A stretch of 64,000 nucleotides of DNA, from NCBI GenBank assembly GCA_977006965.1, contig OZ345361.1, positions 744,001 to 808,000 on the forward strand. The letters run 5' to 3'. Made by a program: the position numbers and the translations under genes. Source of the DNA: Phymatolithon calcareum. Lineage: Eukaryota; Rhodophyta; Florideophyceae; Hapalidiales. Positions within the stretch are counted from its first letter, which is position 1. Each line of letters opens with the position of its first letter. The notes under the pieces were generated by a model that worked only from the letters and a program-made list of their open reading frames with translations, did no database searches and was not told the DNA's origin. Of this stretch, positions 30,111-41,816 are shown in pieces.

Positions 30111-33100
30111 CAAAGGAAGGGTTTCAATCTCATTTTTAAGTTGGCCGCACATATCTGCTCAGCGTCGACTTCGAGCGGATGAAATTTGACAGATATTTTT
30201 AGCACTATACACTCGCCGGCGTCGTGCTTGAACAAAAAGATTGATTGTCGCATAGGACAACGCCTCGCAGAGAGCTAAGCTGTGCTTTGCCAATCTGAAG
30301 GAGCGACACGCGCTGCAGTACGTCAAGGTGTAACTCTTTATATCTTCGAAAATTGTTTCAGCTTTTCTTTACTTTATCTGCAGAAACGTTGAGCAGCGAA
30401 ACAGCAATAATAGTGTCGACAGAGTGTCTCAATCCTGCTCACTCACATAGTCCATGTACACATTGCAATTGTTGCAACGTCGTCGAGGGCTCTGCTTCCC
30501 GTTCAAATTTATTCATGTTTAAGGAAGGCCGTATAGGAACAAGTGACCATACGGTCGCCATGGTCAATTGCGGTGTGGAGCTGAATGCTGGGCGCCGATC
30601 TCTTCTCGCGTCATCCTTGTCCGCTTAGTGGATCATGTGTCCAAGAGATGACAGACGATAGTTAAACTTGCGCAATAAAGAAAGAGAGAAAGAAGATATT
30701 TTTAAACGCCACTGTGGGATTTTGGGACAGCTCTTCAACAAGACAACGTTCAACTAGAACGTTCAGGTTTCAAACATTCGACACGTGAGGTTGAAAACGA
30801 AAACGTACCGCTCATCCCAAGCGGCATGTCGCCCAAGAAGAATCTTCAGACTCCAAAACCAAGTTCGATCCGCCGACCATTGGCGCACATCTATGCGAAC
30901 GGGCAGTCAAAGCGCTTCAGAAGCGGGCCCGAAAAATTGTTCTTGGACCGATTGTGCTGAAACCGCCGCGGCGCATTTATTCCGTCACGCATGATTGGTG
31001 CTGTTACCCCTACCTTCTTCGGAACAAAAACCTGCTTTTCCATCCTTGTGTTTCTTACACCGTCATTCGTGAGTCTGCGGCCTCTCGACCGGTGTGAACA
31101 GTGAGGCGTCGGCCTTGTTCAGGGTGCCGAAAGAAGCCCTGTAAAATAAAACATGTTGGTCGAAAAGAGAGGGGACTGACACCATCGCGGGAGGATATTA
31201 GGCTGCGAGGCTCCCCATATAGGAGTCGTGAGCCCCAGGTGGGGCGATAAATACTTGGGATCACTCAGGACTGTACGGATTGAGAGCGAGGCGTTACGCG
31301 GACGAGGGCGTCAGGGTGAAGAAGGCGCACCCGATTCGCGAATTCTGTTGCTAATCGATGCACCTGCACGAGCACGCGAGCAAGAGGGTCAGCGAACGGA
31401 GGCGTAAAGGATGTTGTGCAATGGGAAAAGTAAGCGGCAAGATCGCTTCGGACAAAACTATGGTTTTCTATCGTATCCAGATGGTTCGCCAGCCAGGGAG
31501 TTGTACCCGGGGCGACACTGTAATGTGGGATCCGAAAAGCGGCATTCTCGGGAGCAAGTGAGAAATGGACCAATCACTGGATGTCCCGAGATTTCGTACC
31601 GGGCGGTTGCACAAAAAGCGTTCAAAAAAGTTCAGCTTGCCAACTATCATATGTTAACATGTTGCAGTGTGTAGCTCAGCGACGCAACTGACGTAAAAAG
31701 GAATCGAGAAGCTTAGCTCATCGCTCTCAGATCAACAGAGGGGTAATTGATTTTCAATAAATTTCAAACGGGGCTCGAGGAAGCGATTTGTGAATAGAGA
31801 AAATTTGAAAACAGGAGGAATGATCGAAAAAAAAGAAACGGCGTATCATGCAATGTGCATTGGGTAGAATCATACTGCACGTTTATCGATATCAGCCAAA
31901 TTCGAAGTTGCTGTATCGCCAAAATTCTGATGGGATCAGGGGGAGGCTCTGGAGGACGAGTTGTATGCTGCACAAGAGGGCTTGTTCAAGTCGGACATCT
32001 CAACAATTCTGCTTTTCTCTGATATAGAAATGTTAGGTCCCTTTAGCAACTCTCCTAGACTACAAGGAGGATGCCTTCCCGACATTGTTTCAAATTTCCA
32101 AGTTTACTTTCCCGTGAGACGAGGGAGAAGACTGCTAGGTTTATGAAAATTCCCTCAATAGGACGCCATAGTTAGTTCTCGCTCGTTACTGGCTTGAATC
32201 AGCAAATTAAAGGTAGCGCTTGCGCAGCAATAGTCGTGCGATGGAGCCACCTGGCAACTCATGAATATCCAACATAAAAGCCATGAATGGTATACATATT
32301 GACTCTTGTTGCCATGAAGCGCTTCTTGAATCTCATCACATGATGGACATCCTCTTGAGCTTTAAAGCGTGCCGCCATGCACTCTACTGTGCGTACTTTC
32401 TTACTTGTATACTGTACCGTAGAGGAGATTTGAGCGAACTCCATGACTTCGCTGTGGTCCTCAAAAGCCCAAAATCTGCATATCTAATTAGTTTAATGGT
32501 GCAATTTCCTTTATCGTCGTTTCGTGACGCATACGAATTAAGAAATTTGTTCTTTTTGTACATTAGCTGGAAGCGATTTTAACTCTGCTCCTCATTACGG
32601 TAATCGAGGATTTTTGAAGAGACAAACGTATTTTCGTGTTATTTTTAGAAAGCCCACGAAAACAGCTCAAGAATACGTTTTTTTCCCAAAATGAGAGGAA
32701 CAGTATGATATGTGGGAGTGGACGTTTCGGGTTTGCTAACGACCACGTGGCGGCATGTCTCATTGCAAGACTGTTGTTTGCTGCAGGCCGACGAAAATAC
32801 TGTTTCGTAACAAAGTTTTGACATTGTCGCAAAAAATGCGACCGAGCCTTTCAATAATTTGTTAATTTTGAAACATCATTTCCCATTTGTCGTAAACGCT
32901 GCATCAGTAATTGTCCGGGAATCAAATTCAGCTCATGATTTCTAGATCCCTGTAATGTCGAAAATAGTTCTCCCGTATCATACGTTCCACGCAGGCGCAC
33001 ACTATGAATCCCGAGCCACTCGACGCCGCTGGGTGGTTCCAGTTCTGTGCTGCAGAGCTTGTGCTGACGGCAGCCGAGCGCAAACGACTTTCGAAACTAT

Positions 33101-33466
33101 CGAGTTTTCCAGTTGTATAACGGGCCTGTTCGAGACCAACCCTCGTTCGTGTGTTCTCATCAAGTTGCTTATCCAAAGCACCTCTGACGCATTCAATCGC
33201 GAACGGCTCGCGCTCGAGTGCGAAAGAACAAACTTATCCAGAATCTTCAATCGATTTGCGTCGTTATCGTATCCCGCCGTCGAGCCATCCTTCTCGGTCC
33301 GGGACTGAACACTAACTGTCGGCATACTCTCGCAACCGCTCTCCGCCTCTCGGAACGCCCAAAGGTTTGCCCATCATCAACGTCGTACTACCCTTTGCGA
33401 TTCATTGTGACGTGAGTTGTTGCCTTGAACAAAGCAAAGGCGCTTTTAAATCAGGAAGGAAACGCG
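30111..33466. other. Gene-poor stretch upstream of the first dsRBD/exonuclease-like gene
   Basis: No frame has a recognisable domain, including 31265-31573 minus, 30785-30994 plus and 32955-33308 plus. A TACTGTAC word lies at 32410-32417. The last ~500 bases are the likely 5' UTR and promoter of the following gene. Confidence 0.4.
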
Positions 33467-35917
33467 ATGAAGGTGTCCACGCGCACGTGGACCGATGCCA
33501 ACGATAACCTGTATCACAAAAGTATCACCATAACTCGTGATGATGGCATGGTAGAGACTATTGAGGGGAAGGGGAAAACTATTCGGGATGCCAAGGCCGA
33601 CGTTGACCGCATGTACAGCGAGTTCATGGAAGCAGAGCCAGGGAAAAACACTGAGGTGCAAATCTCCTCAAAGAGTTCCAAACTCACCACACCAACTTCC
33701 ATAGAGGCGGAACATCGACCTTTGCGAGTTTCCCGCTTCTCCGATGCCGTTCCAAAGACTAACACAAACAACACTCCTCGAGAAGACCAACACCCCGCGG
33801 TCCCTCAATCTCGGTCCAAGCCCCTGCACACCCCACCACAAAACTTTCATTTTCGTTCCCAGCCGCAGAAGCCGAGAAACGTGCAGAATATGCACCGCTC
33901 AAACTCTAATTCCAGCAATGGTTGTTATCCCCCACCGCCCCAACATGACTCGCGCCGGCATTCGTACCCGACTGATAGTAGCACTCGCGGATATCTTCCC
34001 GGATCAGTCCTTCCGCACCAGAGAAATGACCAACACGGTCAGGGTGAAGGAATACCGGTGTCCCACAGGAATGGAATTCCCCCTCGAGTTCGCCCGGCGT
34101 CACGCGCTATAGCGAACAACCGCGGCAGACGTCAAAGAACGAGAAGCCATTCTTCTCGAAAGGAGGACATTTCGGGTAATACCGTCAAAGCAAGTGCATC
34201 CTCAGGAACGAACAGCTTTCGCTCCAAAAAGATAAAGACCAGCAGTGACGTACAGGAAAAGATTTCAGCAGATGGATCGCACACGTCAATGCGGGAGGAG
34301 GAAGAGACGGTTTTGGAAGTGGATGATAGTGGCGAAGATTGGGTGTCGAAGCTGAATGTTATCAAGGACAAGATCAAGTATCGATTTGAGAAAAGGTTTG
34401 ACAAAATCCGATACACTTGTGTTGAATCGAAGACAGGATCTAAGGGACTTAATAGACATTGGGCATGCACTTTGAAAATCCGAGACCGAAAGGCCACAGA
34501 CGGAAAAGCGAAAGAAGAGAAAGAAGAAGAAGCGAATGATGAAGCGAAAAAAGGAGCGAATGAAGTTTTCATTTCAGTGACTAAGAGGTCCAATGTCAAG
34601 AAAGAGGCCAAAAAACTTGCCGCAAAGTACATGATCGAGAAAATCAACGACATGCTGGACAAAGAACGTGCCAATGGTGATCATCGGAAACCACGTAGTG
34701 CGGACGGTGCACCCACTGTTGATTTGATGCTCAGTGAGGAGAACGCTGTGTCCACAATTCACATGTGGTGGCAGAAGGACCTTCTGGAGGGAAAACCGGA
34801 CATAATTGCAAAAGAGGTGAATGGGAAACCGGGAGAGGTATTATGGGAGGGTGTGTACTTTGCCAAAGTGAAAGGCAGGGATGAAGAATTCTCCTTTCGT
34901 GAGAGAGATACCACAAAGCAAGGAGCCAAGAACAAAGTAGCCCTTGCCGCCGTGAAGGTCATTAGCAAGCTTAACCTTGCTGGGTTTCAAGATGTGTTGC
35001 AGCAGAAGAAAGAGGCAGCTGAACGGATGCTCGCTCGACTCGAATTTCAAGAACCATGCCCCGAGAACACGTGGGACATGGTCCAGCTCACCGACGACGA
35101 AGAAGAGCGTCCTGAGGAGCCGCCGATTGAAACCAAGTTTTCAATTCCGCAGAACTATTCAGTCTGTCTCGCAAAATCAGTCGATGAATGCGAATCGTGG
35201 GTGTCACGACTGTTGCAGAAGCCGGTGAGTGTCGGCGTTTATGTCGATTCCGTGGAAATGCGCGAAGAAATGCTGCAAGTCGCAGAAATGGCAGATTATG
35301 ACGTCAGGAAGCATGACAGGAAAGCCATTGACTGTCGTGTCATCTGTCTCGCTACGCAAACATCGGCAATATTACTGAATATGGAGGAATTCGAGACTGA
35401 GAGCGGTACGATAGAGGTACCAGAATGTGTTGCAAATATTTTCCGGAATTCGGACATGCAACTACTCGGAATGTGGCCAAACTGTAGTAAGACTTCGCTA
35501 TGGAAGAATTACAAGGTGGAGTGCACTACACCGATCGTCGATCTCAGCATGGAATCATTTGCACTCAGCGCCGCCGTTCATAATGGAAGTAGACTGCACT
35601 CCACTCGCAGCATTTGTGATTTATGGTTGAAGTTGGCATTCCAGCCATTCTCCCTATCCGCGATTGGTTCTGTGCCGGGACTACAAGAACTTATTGACAG
35701 CACTGACGCACTTGTCGCGCCTGCCGTGCTTGCTGCACTGGTGGGTCCGGTTGTGGAGAAGCATTTCGAGCAAAAGGCAGCGTCCATGGAATATCAATAT
35801 TATGGACATATGACAGGATTTGGTGAAATTGCGAAGCGTCTTACGAGTCCTGGCATTCATAGTGGCGGTCGGAAGCGGAAGATTGAGGAGGCTCTGGAGA
35901 ATGACACACGTCGTTAA
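33467..35917 (+). CDS. dsRBD-repeat protein with degenerate 3'-5' exonuclease-like domain (copy 1)
   Basis: The product is 816 residues from ATG 33467; a TTG 14 codons upstream was rejected because homology with copy 2 begins here. Three segments resemble dsRNA-binding folds by their strand pattern and closing Lys/Ala-rich helix: about 1-55 (GKTIRDAKADVDRMYSEF), 290-395 (KKEAKKLAAKYMIEKI) and 427-510 (TTKQGAKNKVALAAVKVI). A basic, Pro/Gln/Arg/Ser-rich linker fills 60-250. Residues ~560-775 follow the RNase D/Werner exonuclease fold: VGVYVDSVE, DCRVICLATQTSAILL, LGMWPNCSK, IVDLSMESFAL, and the closing ELIDSTDALVAP. Exo I and II acids are altered and the Exo III Tyr is missing, so catalysis is doubtful. 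An RNA-binding role, perhaps in RNA silencing, is inference. Paralogue at 42388. Confidence 0.75.
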   Translation: MKVSTRTWTDANDNLYHKSITITRDDGMVETIEGKGKTIRDAKADVDRMYSEFMEAEPGKNTEVQISSKSSKLTTPTSIEAEHRPLRVSRFSDAVPKTNTNNTPREDQHPAVPQSRSKPLHTPPQNFHFRSQPQKPRNVQNMHRSNSNSSNGCYPPPPQHDSRRHSYPTDSSTRGYLPGSVLPHQRNDQHGQGEGIPVSHRNGIPPRVRPASRAIANNRGRRQRTRSHSSRKEDISGNTVKASASSGTNSFRSKKIKTSSDVQEKISADGSHTSMREEEETVLEVDDSGEDWVSKLNVIKDKIKYRFEKRFDKIRYTCVESKTGSKGLNRHWACTLKIRDRKATDGKAKEEKEEEANDEAKKGANEVFISVTKRSNVKKEAKKLAAKYMIEKINDMLDKERANGDHRKPRSADGAPTVDLMLSEENAVSTIHMWWQKDLLEGKPDIIAKEVNGKPGEVLWEGVYFAKVKGRDEEFSFRERDTTKQGAKNKVALAAVKVISKLNLAGFQDVLQQKKEAAERMLARLEFQEPCPENTWDMVQLTDDEEERPEEPPIETKFSIPQNYSVCLAKSVDECESWVSRLLQKPVSVGVYVDSVEMREEMLQVAEMADYDVRKHDRKAIDCRVICLATQTSAILLNMEEFETESGTIEVPECVANIFRNSDMQLLGMWPNCSKTSLWKNYKVECTTPIVDLSMESFALSAAVHNGSRLHSTRSICDLWLKLAFQPFSLSAIGSVPGLQELIDSTDALVAPAVLAALVGPVVEKHFEQKAASMEYQYYGHMTGFGEIAKRLTSPGIHSGGRKRKIEEALENDTRR

Positions 35918-37315
35918 GTCACGAGTTGAGTGCATATGGCGGTCTGTCGGCGCGTGCGAATGCAAGGCGTTGCATTGTTAACATTGAACACAGGACGCGT
36001 ACGACAATCTAGCTCCTCATTTCATGATTCTCAAGTCAATAGCAAAGCTATTGTGATTAACATTGCTGTAGGAGTGCGTAGTTCATGTGGGAAAAGTTGT
36101 AGTTTTTCCCTTAAACACATAACTTTTATATTCTGATCTCATGAAGACTTGCAAATGCAATTTGGGTGCACCTTCGACGTTCCCTGCCGTTTTGCAGAGG
36201 AGAGTTGTTCCGCGAAGGGAACGCGATTAGGTTTAGTTGCAGTCCCATCGTGCTGCGTTCTTTGTGGCGTTTTGTGTTATCAAAGCCTTTTTACAAAAAC
36301 ATCAATCATTGCAAATCAGGGAGGCTGGCAAGCATGTTAGTTGTTTTTGGCGGCCAGCATTTTGCAAAGGTACAAATATGTGCAGCGAGACAACGGCTTT
36401 CTTGAAACGTATGCAGCTCATCTCAATATGAAAGGAAGGCCCCGAAGTCCACCAGTGAGGCAAGTTGCGGCGCCACTAACTTTCTTGTAAAATGAGCTCG
36501 CCATCTGTAGGCTGTGCAGGCTTGGTTAATGCATGTCAGGATGTGATGTCAGTCTCCTTGAATCTTGTACTGTTCGCCGACAAACTTTTCAAACCTGGGA
36601 AGCTTGGCGAAGCGAAATCTTCTTCTTGGAACAAAACGTAATCCCGCACTCTACCTGGTTAACCTTGATGGACTGTGATTCTCAAGCAAATGCAGCAACT
36701 CGAAGACCATGGAATTGAGGGAGTTGTTATTACCCGAGGCCCATCACATCCGTTTTTCTCTGCAGCCCAATTGCTTGAGAATTTCCGTTGTTGGGTCGCC
36801 GGCTCTAATCTGTACGCGTGTAGCACCGGCTAGCATCCAGAAGATGTGAAGCTAGTGATTCAAGTTTATCAGAGGAAACAATGAACTTTGCGCACGAGAG
36901 AAAGCATTATCGAATATCCAGGGTGACATGCAGTCAGGCCGTGGATGCACTCCAGGTATTTTCGCGACATGCATGCGCACATCATGCGCACAATCTACTG
37001 CTTGTATACAAACCACTCCAGTGTGGACATACAAAACACCCTCCTCAAAAATTCGGCACATCACGCAACCATACGCGATGACCGAGAAGTTACCACCAAT
37101 TTCGCCGCCGCATCTCGCTTGAGCACAAAGCGTGTGTGTTCCCCTTCTTTTCGTCGATGCTCCCGAGCGCCTCGCTCGGAAGAAATCGGCACCTTATTCG
37201 CCTTCAGAACGTCGAAGACGCGCAACAAGTGCGCGCCCTGCAGAAAAGAGCGCGCAGCGGTCACCATACACCCACCGCACCCACGACGCCCAAAAGCGCT
37301 TAATCTCATGCAGAA
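35918..37315. other. Intergenic spacer before the MED11-like gene
   Basis: It holds the 3' UTRs of the flanking genes, which converge here. Short frames on the plus strand (36149-36431 and 36881-37122) have no recognisable features. Nothing else seen. Confidence 0.4.
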
Positions 37316-37807
37316 TCACATCTCAATGTTCATGCGCGCATCGCCCGAAACAGCCGGCATAATACTATCCGCCCCAAACTGCGCGGCCGGCGGTGTCATT
37401 CCAGAAGAATCCAACAGCTCCTCCGTGACCGTCCCGTCCAGCGGTTGTCTGCCCTGCGGTGCCGAAGCGTCCGAGAGACGGCGCAACGTACGCACAAGCG
37501 CGCGGTGAACGTGCGACGTTCGCTGCACGGCAAGGTCTGCCTCGATGAGCCATCGCAGTGTAGCGTTTTCAAAGGGAAGGTCGCTGGAGAGTTGCGCAAT
37601 GCGCGAGCGGACGAGACGTTGCGCTACGTAAAGATCTTTGATGAAACGCTCGGAATGCCCATGCGCGTCTTGCGCGCCGGAGGCGTCGGCGGCTGAGAGG
37701 GCTTGGAAGGCGGCGCCCGCGGACTCTACGGCGGATATTACGCGCTCCTCGGCCTCCTGCAGGGAGCTCAGACTTTCGATTCGTGCCCTTTCCTCCATGT
37801 CGGCCAT
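37316..37807 (-). CDS. MED11: Probable Mediator subunit 11
   Basis: The product is 163 residues. Its N-terminal half matches the short MED11 pattern: a helix RIESLSSLQEAEERVISAVESAG followed by ALS, a spacer, a second helix FIKDLYVAQRLVRSRI, then LPFENATLRWLIEADLA and a third helix (HVHRALVRTL). Plant MED11 has the comparable order (RLQHVEKRI, LELAGGV, a PFEKCDYNAR-like segment). MED11 forms the head-module helical bundle with MED22 and is needed for RNA polymerase II transcription. The C-terminal ~45 residues are extra and low in structure. Identification rests on a short, weakly conserved family. TACTGTA lies 127 bp upstream of the start. Confidence 0.55.
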   Translation of the reverse strand: MADMEERARIESLSSLQEAEERVISAVESAGAAFQALSAADASGAQDAHGHSERFIKDLYVAQRLVRSRIAQLSSDLPFENATLRWLIEADLAVQRTSHVHRALVRTLRRLSDASAPQGRQPLDGTVTEELLDSSGMTPPAAQFGADSIMPAVSGDARMNIEM

Positions 37808-38747
37808 CTTACTTCCTCGATTGCGGGAGTCGGGTGGGTTGCGATTATGGGGAGAATTCGGGAAATGACGCCCTGGATGCTAGGAGTGAGTCTGTCAAAG
37901 CAAGGAGGCGTTGTACAAATCAGCTTTGGAAAAGTACTGTAGTAGATTTCTGGGTAATTCTTGTGAAAATCAACACATAAATTTTTTGTAATTTTTTAAC
38001 ATCCCTGTTCGGGATCTGCTATGGCTCGGGGCGAAATTCCATTGACGCTACAGCATGATGTAGTTCTTGGCGGTGAAATTAGTAAACTTTCCAGGGACTT
38101 TGCATCTTACGAAGAGGCCTCCATGAGGAAAGGATTGGATGCACAGAAAGCCGGAAAAATGTTTCTCAGTGACCTTGTTCGCTGACCATTCTCCTTCTTG
38201 TTGCGATGCCTCTACGTCAGCTCACAGACGCGTCCCTGGGAAGGGTCGTAATCGCATTGCCTTTGTTTCATTGAAAATTGACTTCCCTTACACGCCTGTC
38301 TGTACTAAGAATTTCCATTTGTGTCTCCAGTCACTCCTCTGGACCCCGCTGTTTTCCCGGAATAGTGACAATCAAGTCAACTGCCTTCGATTCGTTCACG
38401 TCGCGCAGTAATGCGTCCGTGGCCTCCTTCCTGTGATGTCGATAAGCCGGGAACTAGTGACGGTTTTGGACCTGGTATTTGATCTGCGGCTATATACAGT
38501 GGTGCTTGTTCTCCCGTTTTAAGAGAGACCCTAGCAGATCTGTCATGTCTTGCAAATCGCGCGATTTGCGCTGCAGTTTCTGACGCCTGAATTCAGCACT
38601 GAGGAAGTATCTGTCCGAGCCACCACTGTAACGTCACCAGGCCGAGCCATGTTTGTGGACTTGAGCATCTCGTTTGTTCCATTGTTGTGAATCTTATTGG
38701 CCGTATCCCACAGATACTACCCATTTTCTCAAGAGCTAGTAGCTCGT
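37808..38747. other. Upstream region of the MED11-like gene and spacer
   Basis: TACTGTA is present at 37934-37940. No supported frame on either strand. The part up to 38747 may include the degraded end of the neighbouring minus-strand relic. Confidence 0.4.
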
Positions 38748-39494
38748 TCAACTTTCCTTCGTCGACTCCCTTGCTCCAATCACCAGACACGAAACACAAG
38801 AACAATGTTGAGCGGCCATTTCTGAAGCATTGCGGACTGTAACTTGGGAATCTTCCGCAACAAACTTGAAAACTCGGAAAAGCTCATGAAGCTCGATATC
38901 TCTCAAATTTCCTTTCAGAGTACACTCTGACAGGTTTGCTGCGAACAAGCTGTACACGCAAAGAATCTCGCCCTTCGAGAAACCACATTGACTGACTGCC
39001 AGGACAAGTCTTATTGACGACAACATCAGTCCTAAATGTCAAATGTTCTGCAGAGTACTCGGTTCCTTACAGAAGCCATCTCACAGAGAGAACCGTTCTG
39101 TATAGTCTCAATGTCTCAGCTCACGCTCTAAGAGTTGCATATCGCTCTCGAATGCTCTCCAAAGTGTTTTCTCGATACCGTGTCCCTCCTTGTCATCGCA
39201 ATTTCCAGCTGTTAGGGAACAGGCTCCGACATTGTTTTCCGAAGGGGACGACAGAACTTTCGCATTTAGTATGTGTCATAGCCCGGCAGCCAGTGACCAG
39301 GGTTGTTTTCAGAAGAAGCTTGTATTCTTGGTGTCTTCCAAAACTTGGTCAAGCTTTGCAGTATACTCGGAGATCACTTCCACGGTACTGTTGTAAGCAA
39401 TGATGGCACCGCCGTTATGAGTCCTTCCACTGCATTTCACGCTGCTCAAATACTCTGCACAATCGCGTAATTTCTTCATACAAAACAATTTCAA
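38748..39494 (-). pseudogene. Possible decayed coding region with repeated TGA stops
   Basis: One minus-strand frame is open across ~250 codons except for stops that, as I read them, are all TGA (five internal). The translation has protein-like, helix-rich stretches (KLRDCAEYLSSVKC, AFESDMQLLERELRH, IELHELFRVFKFVAEDS). I cannot assign a family. It may be a decayed host or transposon gene, or chance. Confidence 0.25.
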
Positions 39495-39790
39495 TCTCTA
39501 CTCGTTGGAAATACCAGACAATCCTCTTTCTTTTACTCTTTCTGTGACCGATTCTTGAAAAAGAAAAAAACCGTTTAGCAACGGCTCAACTCACTCTCTG
39601 CGCCATCTTCCACAAGATCATGCTTGGCGGGTGACTCCAGTAGCATTCCCCTCTGTCCACTCTCTGCAGTACTGCATTATATTGAGATCAACGATACTGC
39701 AGCGCAATGATTCTCAAGTTCTCTACGGAAGCATTCGACTTCGAAGTCATATCCTTCTTCTTCCTCTCCCCTTCAAAACTCACTGTCCCA
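39495..39790. other. Short spacer before the SINE
   Basis: No gene seen. The last ~10 bases (CACTGTCCC at 39781-39789) resemble the sequence after the SINE tail and are the likely left target duplication. Confidence 0.4.
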
Positions 39791-40084
39791 CCTGTGGTAT
39801 AGTGGTGAAACTGCCTCCGCGCACCTGTGCGCATATTTCGGTATGATACAGGCAGGAATGTTGAGGTCGCCGGTTCGAGTCCTGTCACAAGCAAGAATTG
39901 AATTAACGTTCCGCAAAGGGCACACGGATGTCGCCGTGGAGTGGTGTGCAGCAGTACTAGCGCGAAGCAGATACGCGAGTACCAGGAATGGATCCATATC
40001 AGGAACATTTAGAGGACCCCTAGATGTTGAATAATGTACACTTTTTGTAATTCGAATAACCTGCAATAAACAAACAAACAAAAC
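39791..40084 (+). mobile_element. tRNA-derived SINE with Pol III boxes and (CAAA)n tail
   Basis: Box A TGGTATAGTGG (39795-39805) fits TRGYNNARNNG exactly. Box B GGTTCGAGTCC (39872-39882) fits GGTTCGANNCC exactly. The region between is longer than in a tRNA gene and the acceptor ends do not pair, so it is not an intact tRNA. About 200 bp of unrelated body follow, ending in aataaacaaacaaacaaaac. Flanks CACTGTCCC (39781) and CACTGTGTCCC (about 40086) look like a slightly diverged target duplication. Such elements are transcribed by RNA polymerase III and copied by LINE machinery. Confidence 0.82.
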
Positions 40085-41712
40085 ACACTGTGTCCCTGGA
40101 TTTTCAACAAACCAAATGCACTTTCGAACCTCCCAACAAAATTTATCCGGTCATCTCCAGGTCGAGCGCAAGCAGTTGTACTTCATGTAAACTTGATCCG
40201 ATGATATCCAGGTTTCCGGTGCAACCGCTCCCACATCCTCTACTCCTCTTTCTTTTCCATGTGCGCTCGCGTCCTTTTGCGACACATGGTCTCTTTCAAG
40301 ATCCGTGCTTTTGGTTTCATCCACTAAACGGTTTTGAATCAAGTTGCACTACCCGTTTGCCTGTGTGCGTCATGATGGGTCGCGGAATATGCGATGCTTT
40401 GAAGGATGTTTGCTATTATCTACGCCTTGATGCCTTGTAATGACATCCAAAGGATATTGGAATATGTTACTCTCTCCATCGTTCGCGCTGTCAAAGTTAC
40501 CGTTGTACAGATGGCCCGTAGACTTAAATCGCACCATGGATTACCACCGTGTAAGAGTCCTTCGAATCGCCAGAATACTAATCGCAACTTGCCAATCTCC
40601 TTGTTTTATAGATGAATACTTTAACCAAATCATACCGATCGATGTCAAGCTAGCTCCCGTGTCAGGTACACGAGGGAATTCTTTAGTGATATGCACCGTG
40701 CAGGCACCAATCATGAGAAATTAATACGGAAGGTACTGAAATCAAGATCCTAATCAGGGACTGCCCATTGGAGAATCCGGTCTTCTGACGGAGTGATGCA
40801 TTTGCCTCGAGCAAGACAGAGAACACAATTCGGTATAGCAACTCGCCGTCTCTAAGGCTTCCAGTTATAAGCAGACCAATGAATTGCTTTTTTTAAAAAA
40901 AAGCCACGTTCACTATTCATAAACAAGGCGAATCATGCCATCATTGGCCTTTGAATCATGATGAGTGTGTTTCGAGACAAGAGCGCTCTACTCTATAACT
41001 GAGACGACTGAGCCATTTCTCACCAGGACGCATTCATCTCATGTTTTGGGCCTGCAAACGTGCTGTCGTTGGTTTCCACAGTTCGCTTCACTGCAGTTTG
41101 AAATTGCGCATTGCCTCAGGTGCCATTATTTTACTCATAGCGGGGACAATGCCTGGGCTACATGCCAAAATAGCGACCATTAAGAACGACGGCCTACACG
41201 TCGTGACTATTTGATAATTCTCAGAGTCCGTTGTTGGTTCCACGGGTTGACCATAGCGCCAGATGCCTTGACGTAATTTGTAACAGGTCTATCGTTTGCC
41301 CTGTTATTTTTCTTGTAATAAAGTTTACCATGTAGTGACACTCTCGTCGAATCTTTCGTGTCAACTGCTAATTCTTCATTATCCGTGGGCTCGCTCTGAA
41401 GCGTTACTTTCTAAAGTAAAACAGGCATAAAACTTTAACCGCATTTGGTCTCGCAGAGTGAAGCTACAGAATAATCTCCCTCTCGCGCTAAGTGCCGGCC
41501 GGAGCTGCTGGTAGCTGCTTTCATGCACACGTGCAAGTGAGATAATGCGCTGAAGCCCATTTCGCAGGAGAGGGTTGTTCTTCCAAGTGACGAGCGTCTG
41601 CATTGGACAGTTTGGCCACAGCCTTTCTGTTCCAAGCCCTGTTGATTGTTCGTCACCACAGACCGCACGAATACTGCTCACATCATAATACTGTAATAAC
41701 GAAGCCTTGCGC
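40085..41712. other. Intergenic stretch without a supported gene
   Basis: Short frames on both strands (for example 40090-40440 plus and 41379-41744 minus) lack recognisable domains. AT-rich around 40890-40910 and 41310-41330. Confidence 0.4.
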
Positions 41713-41746
41713 ACCAGAGCTGCAGCTCTGGTATATGCATGCATAT
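41713..41746. repeat. Two perfect palindromes back to back (20 bp and 14 bp)
   Basis: accagagctgcagctctggt (41713-41732) is a perfect palindrome. It is directly followed by atatgcatgcatat (41733-41746), also perfect. They lie ~640 bp upstream of the second dsRBD/exonuclease-like gene. Confidence 0.8.
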
Positions 41747-41816
41747 TATTGAATTGCAGCTTTCATTTGCACGGTTCTCGGTATGATACTGTACACAGGC
41801 AGTGCAGGTTTGTGCT

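Noticed and set aside
33425-33466. TTG start for the first dsRBD/exonuclease-like gene
   Set aside because: Non-ATG start; homology with the second copy begins at ATG 33467.
39791-39890. Functional tRNA gene with an intron in the anticodon loop
   Set aside because: A and B boxes are exact and a 5-bp anticodon-like stem can be drawn, but acceptor and T-stem strands do not pair and a non-tRNA body with a simple-repeat tail follows. A SINE fits better.
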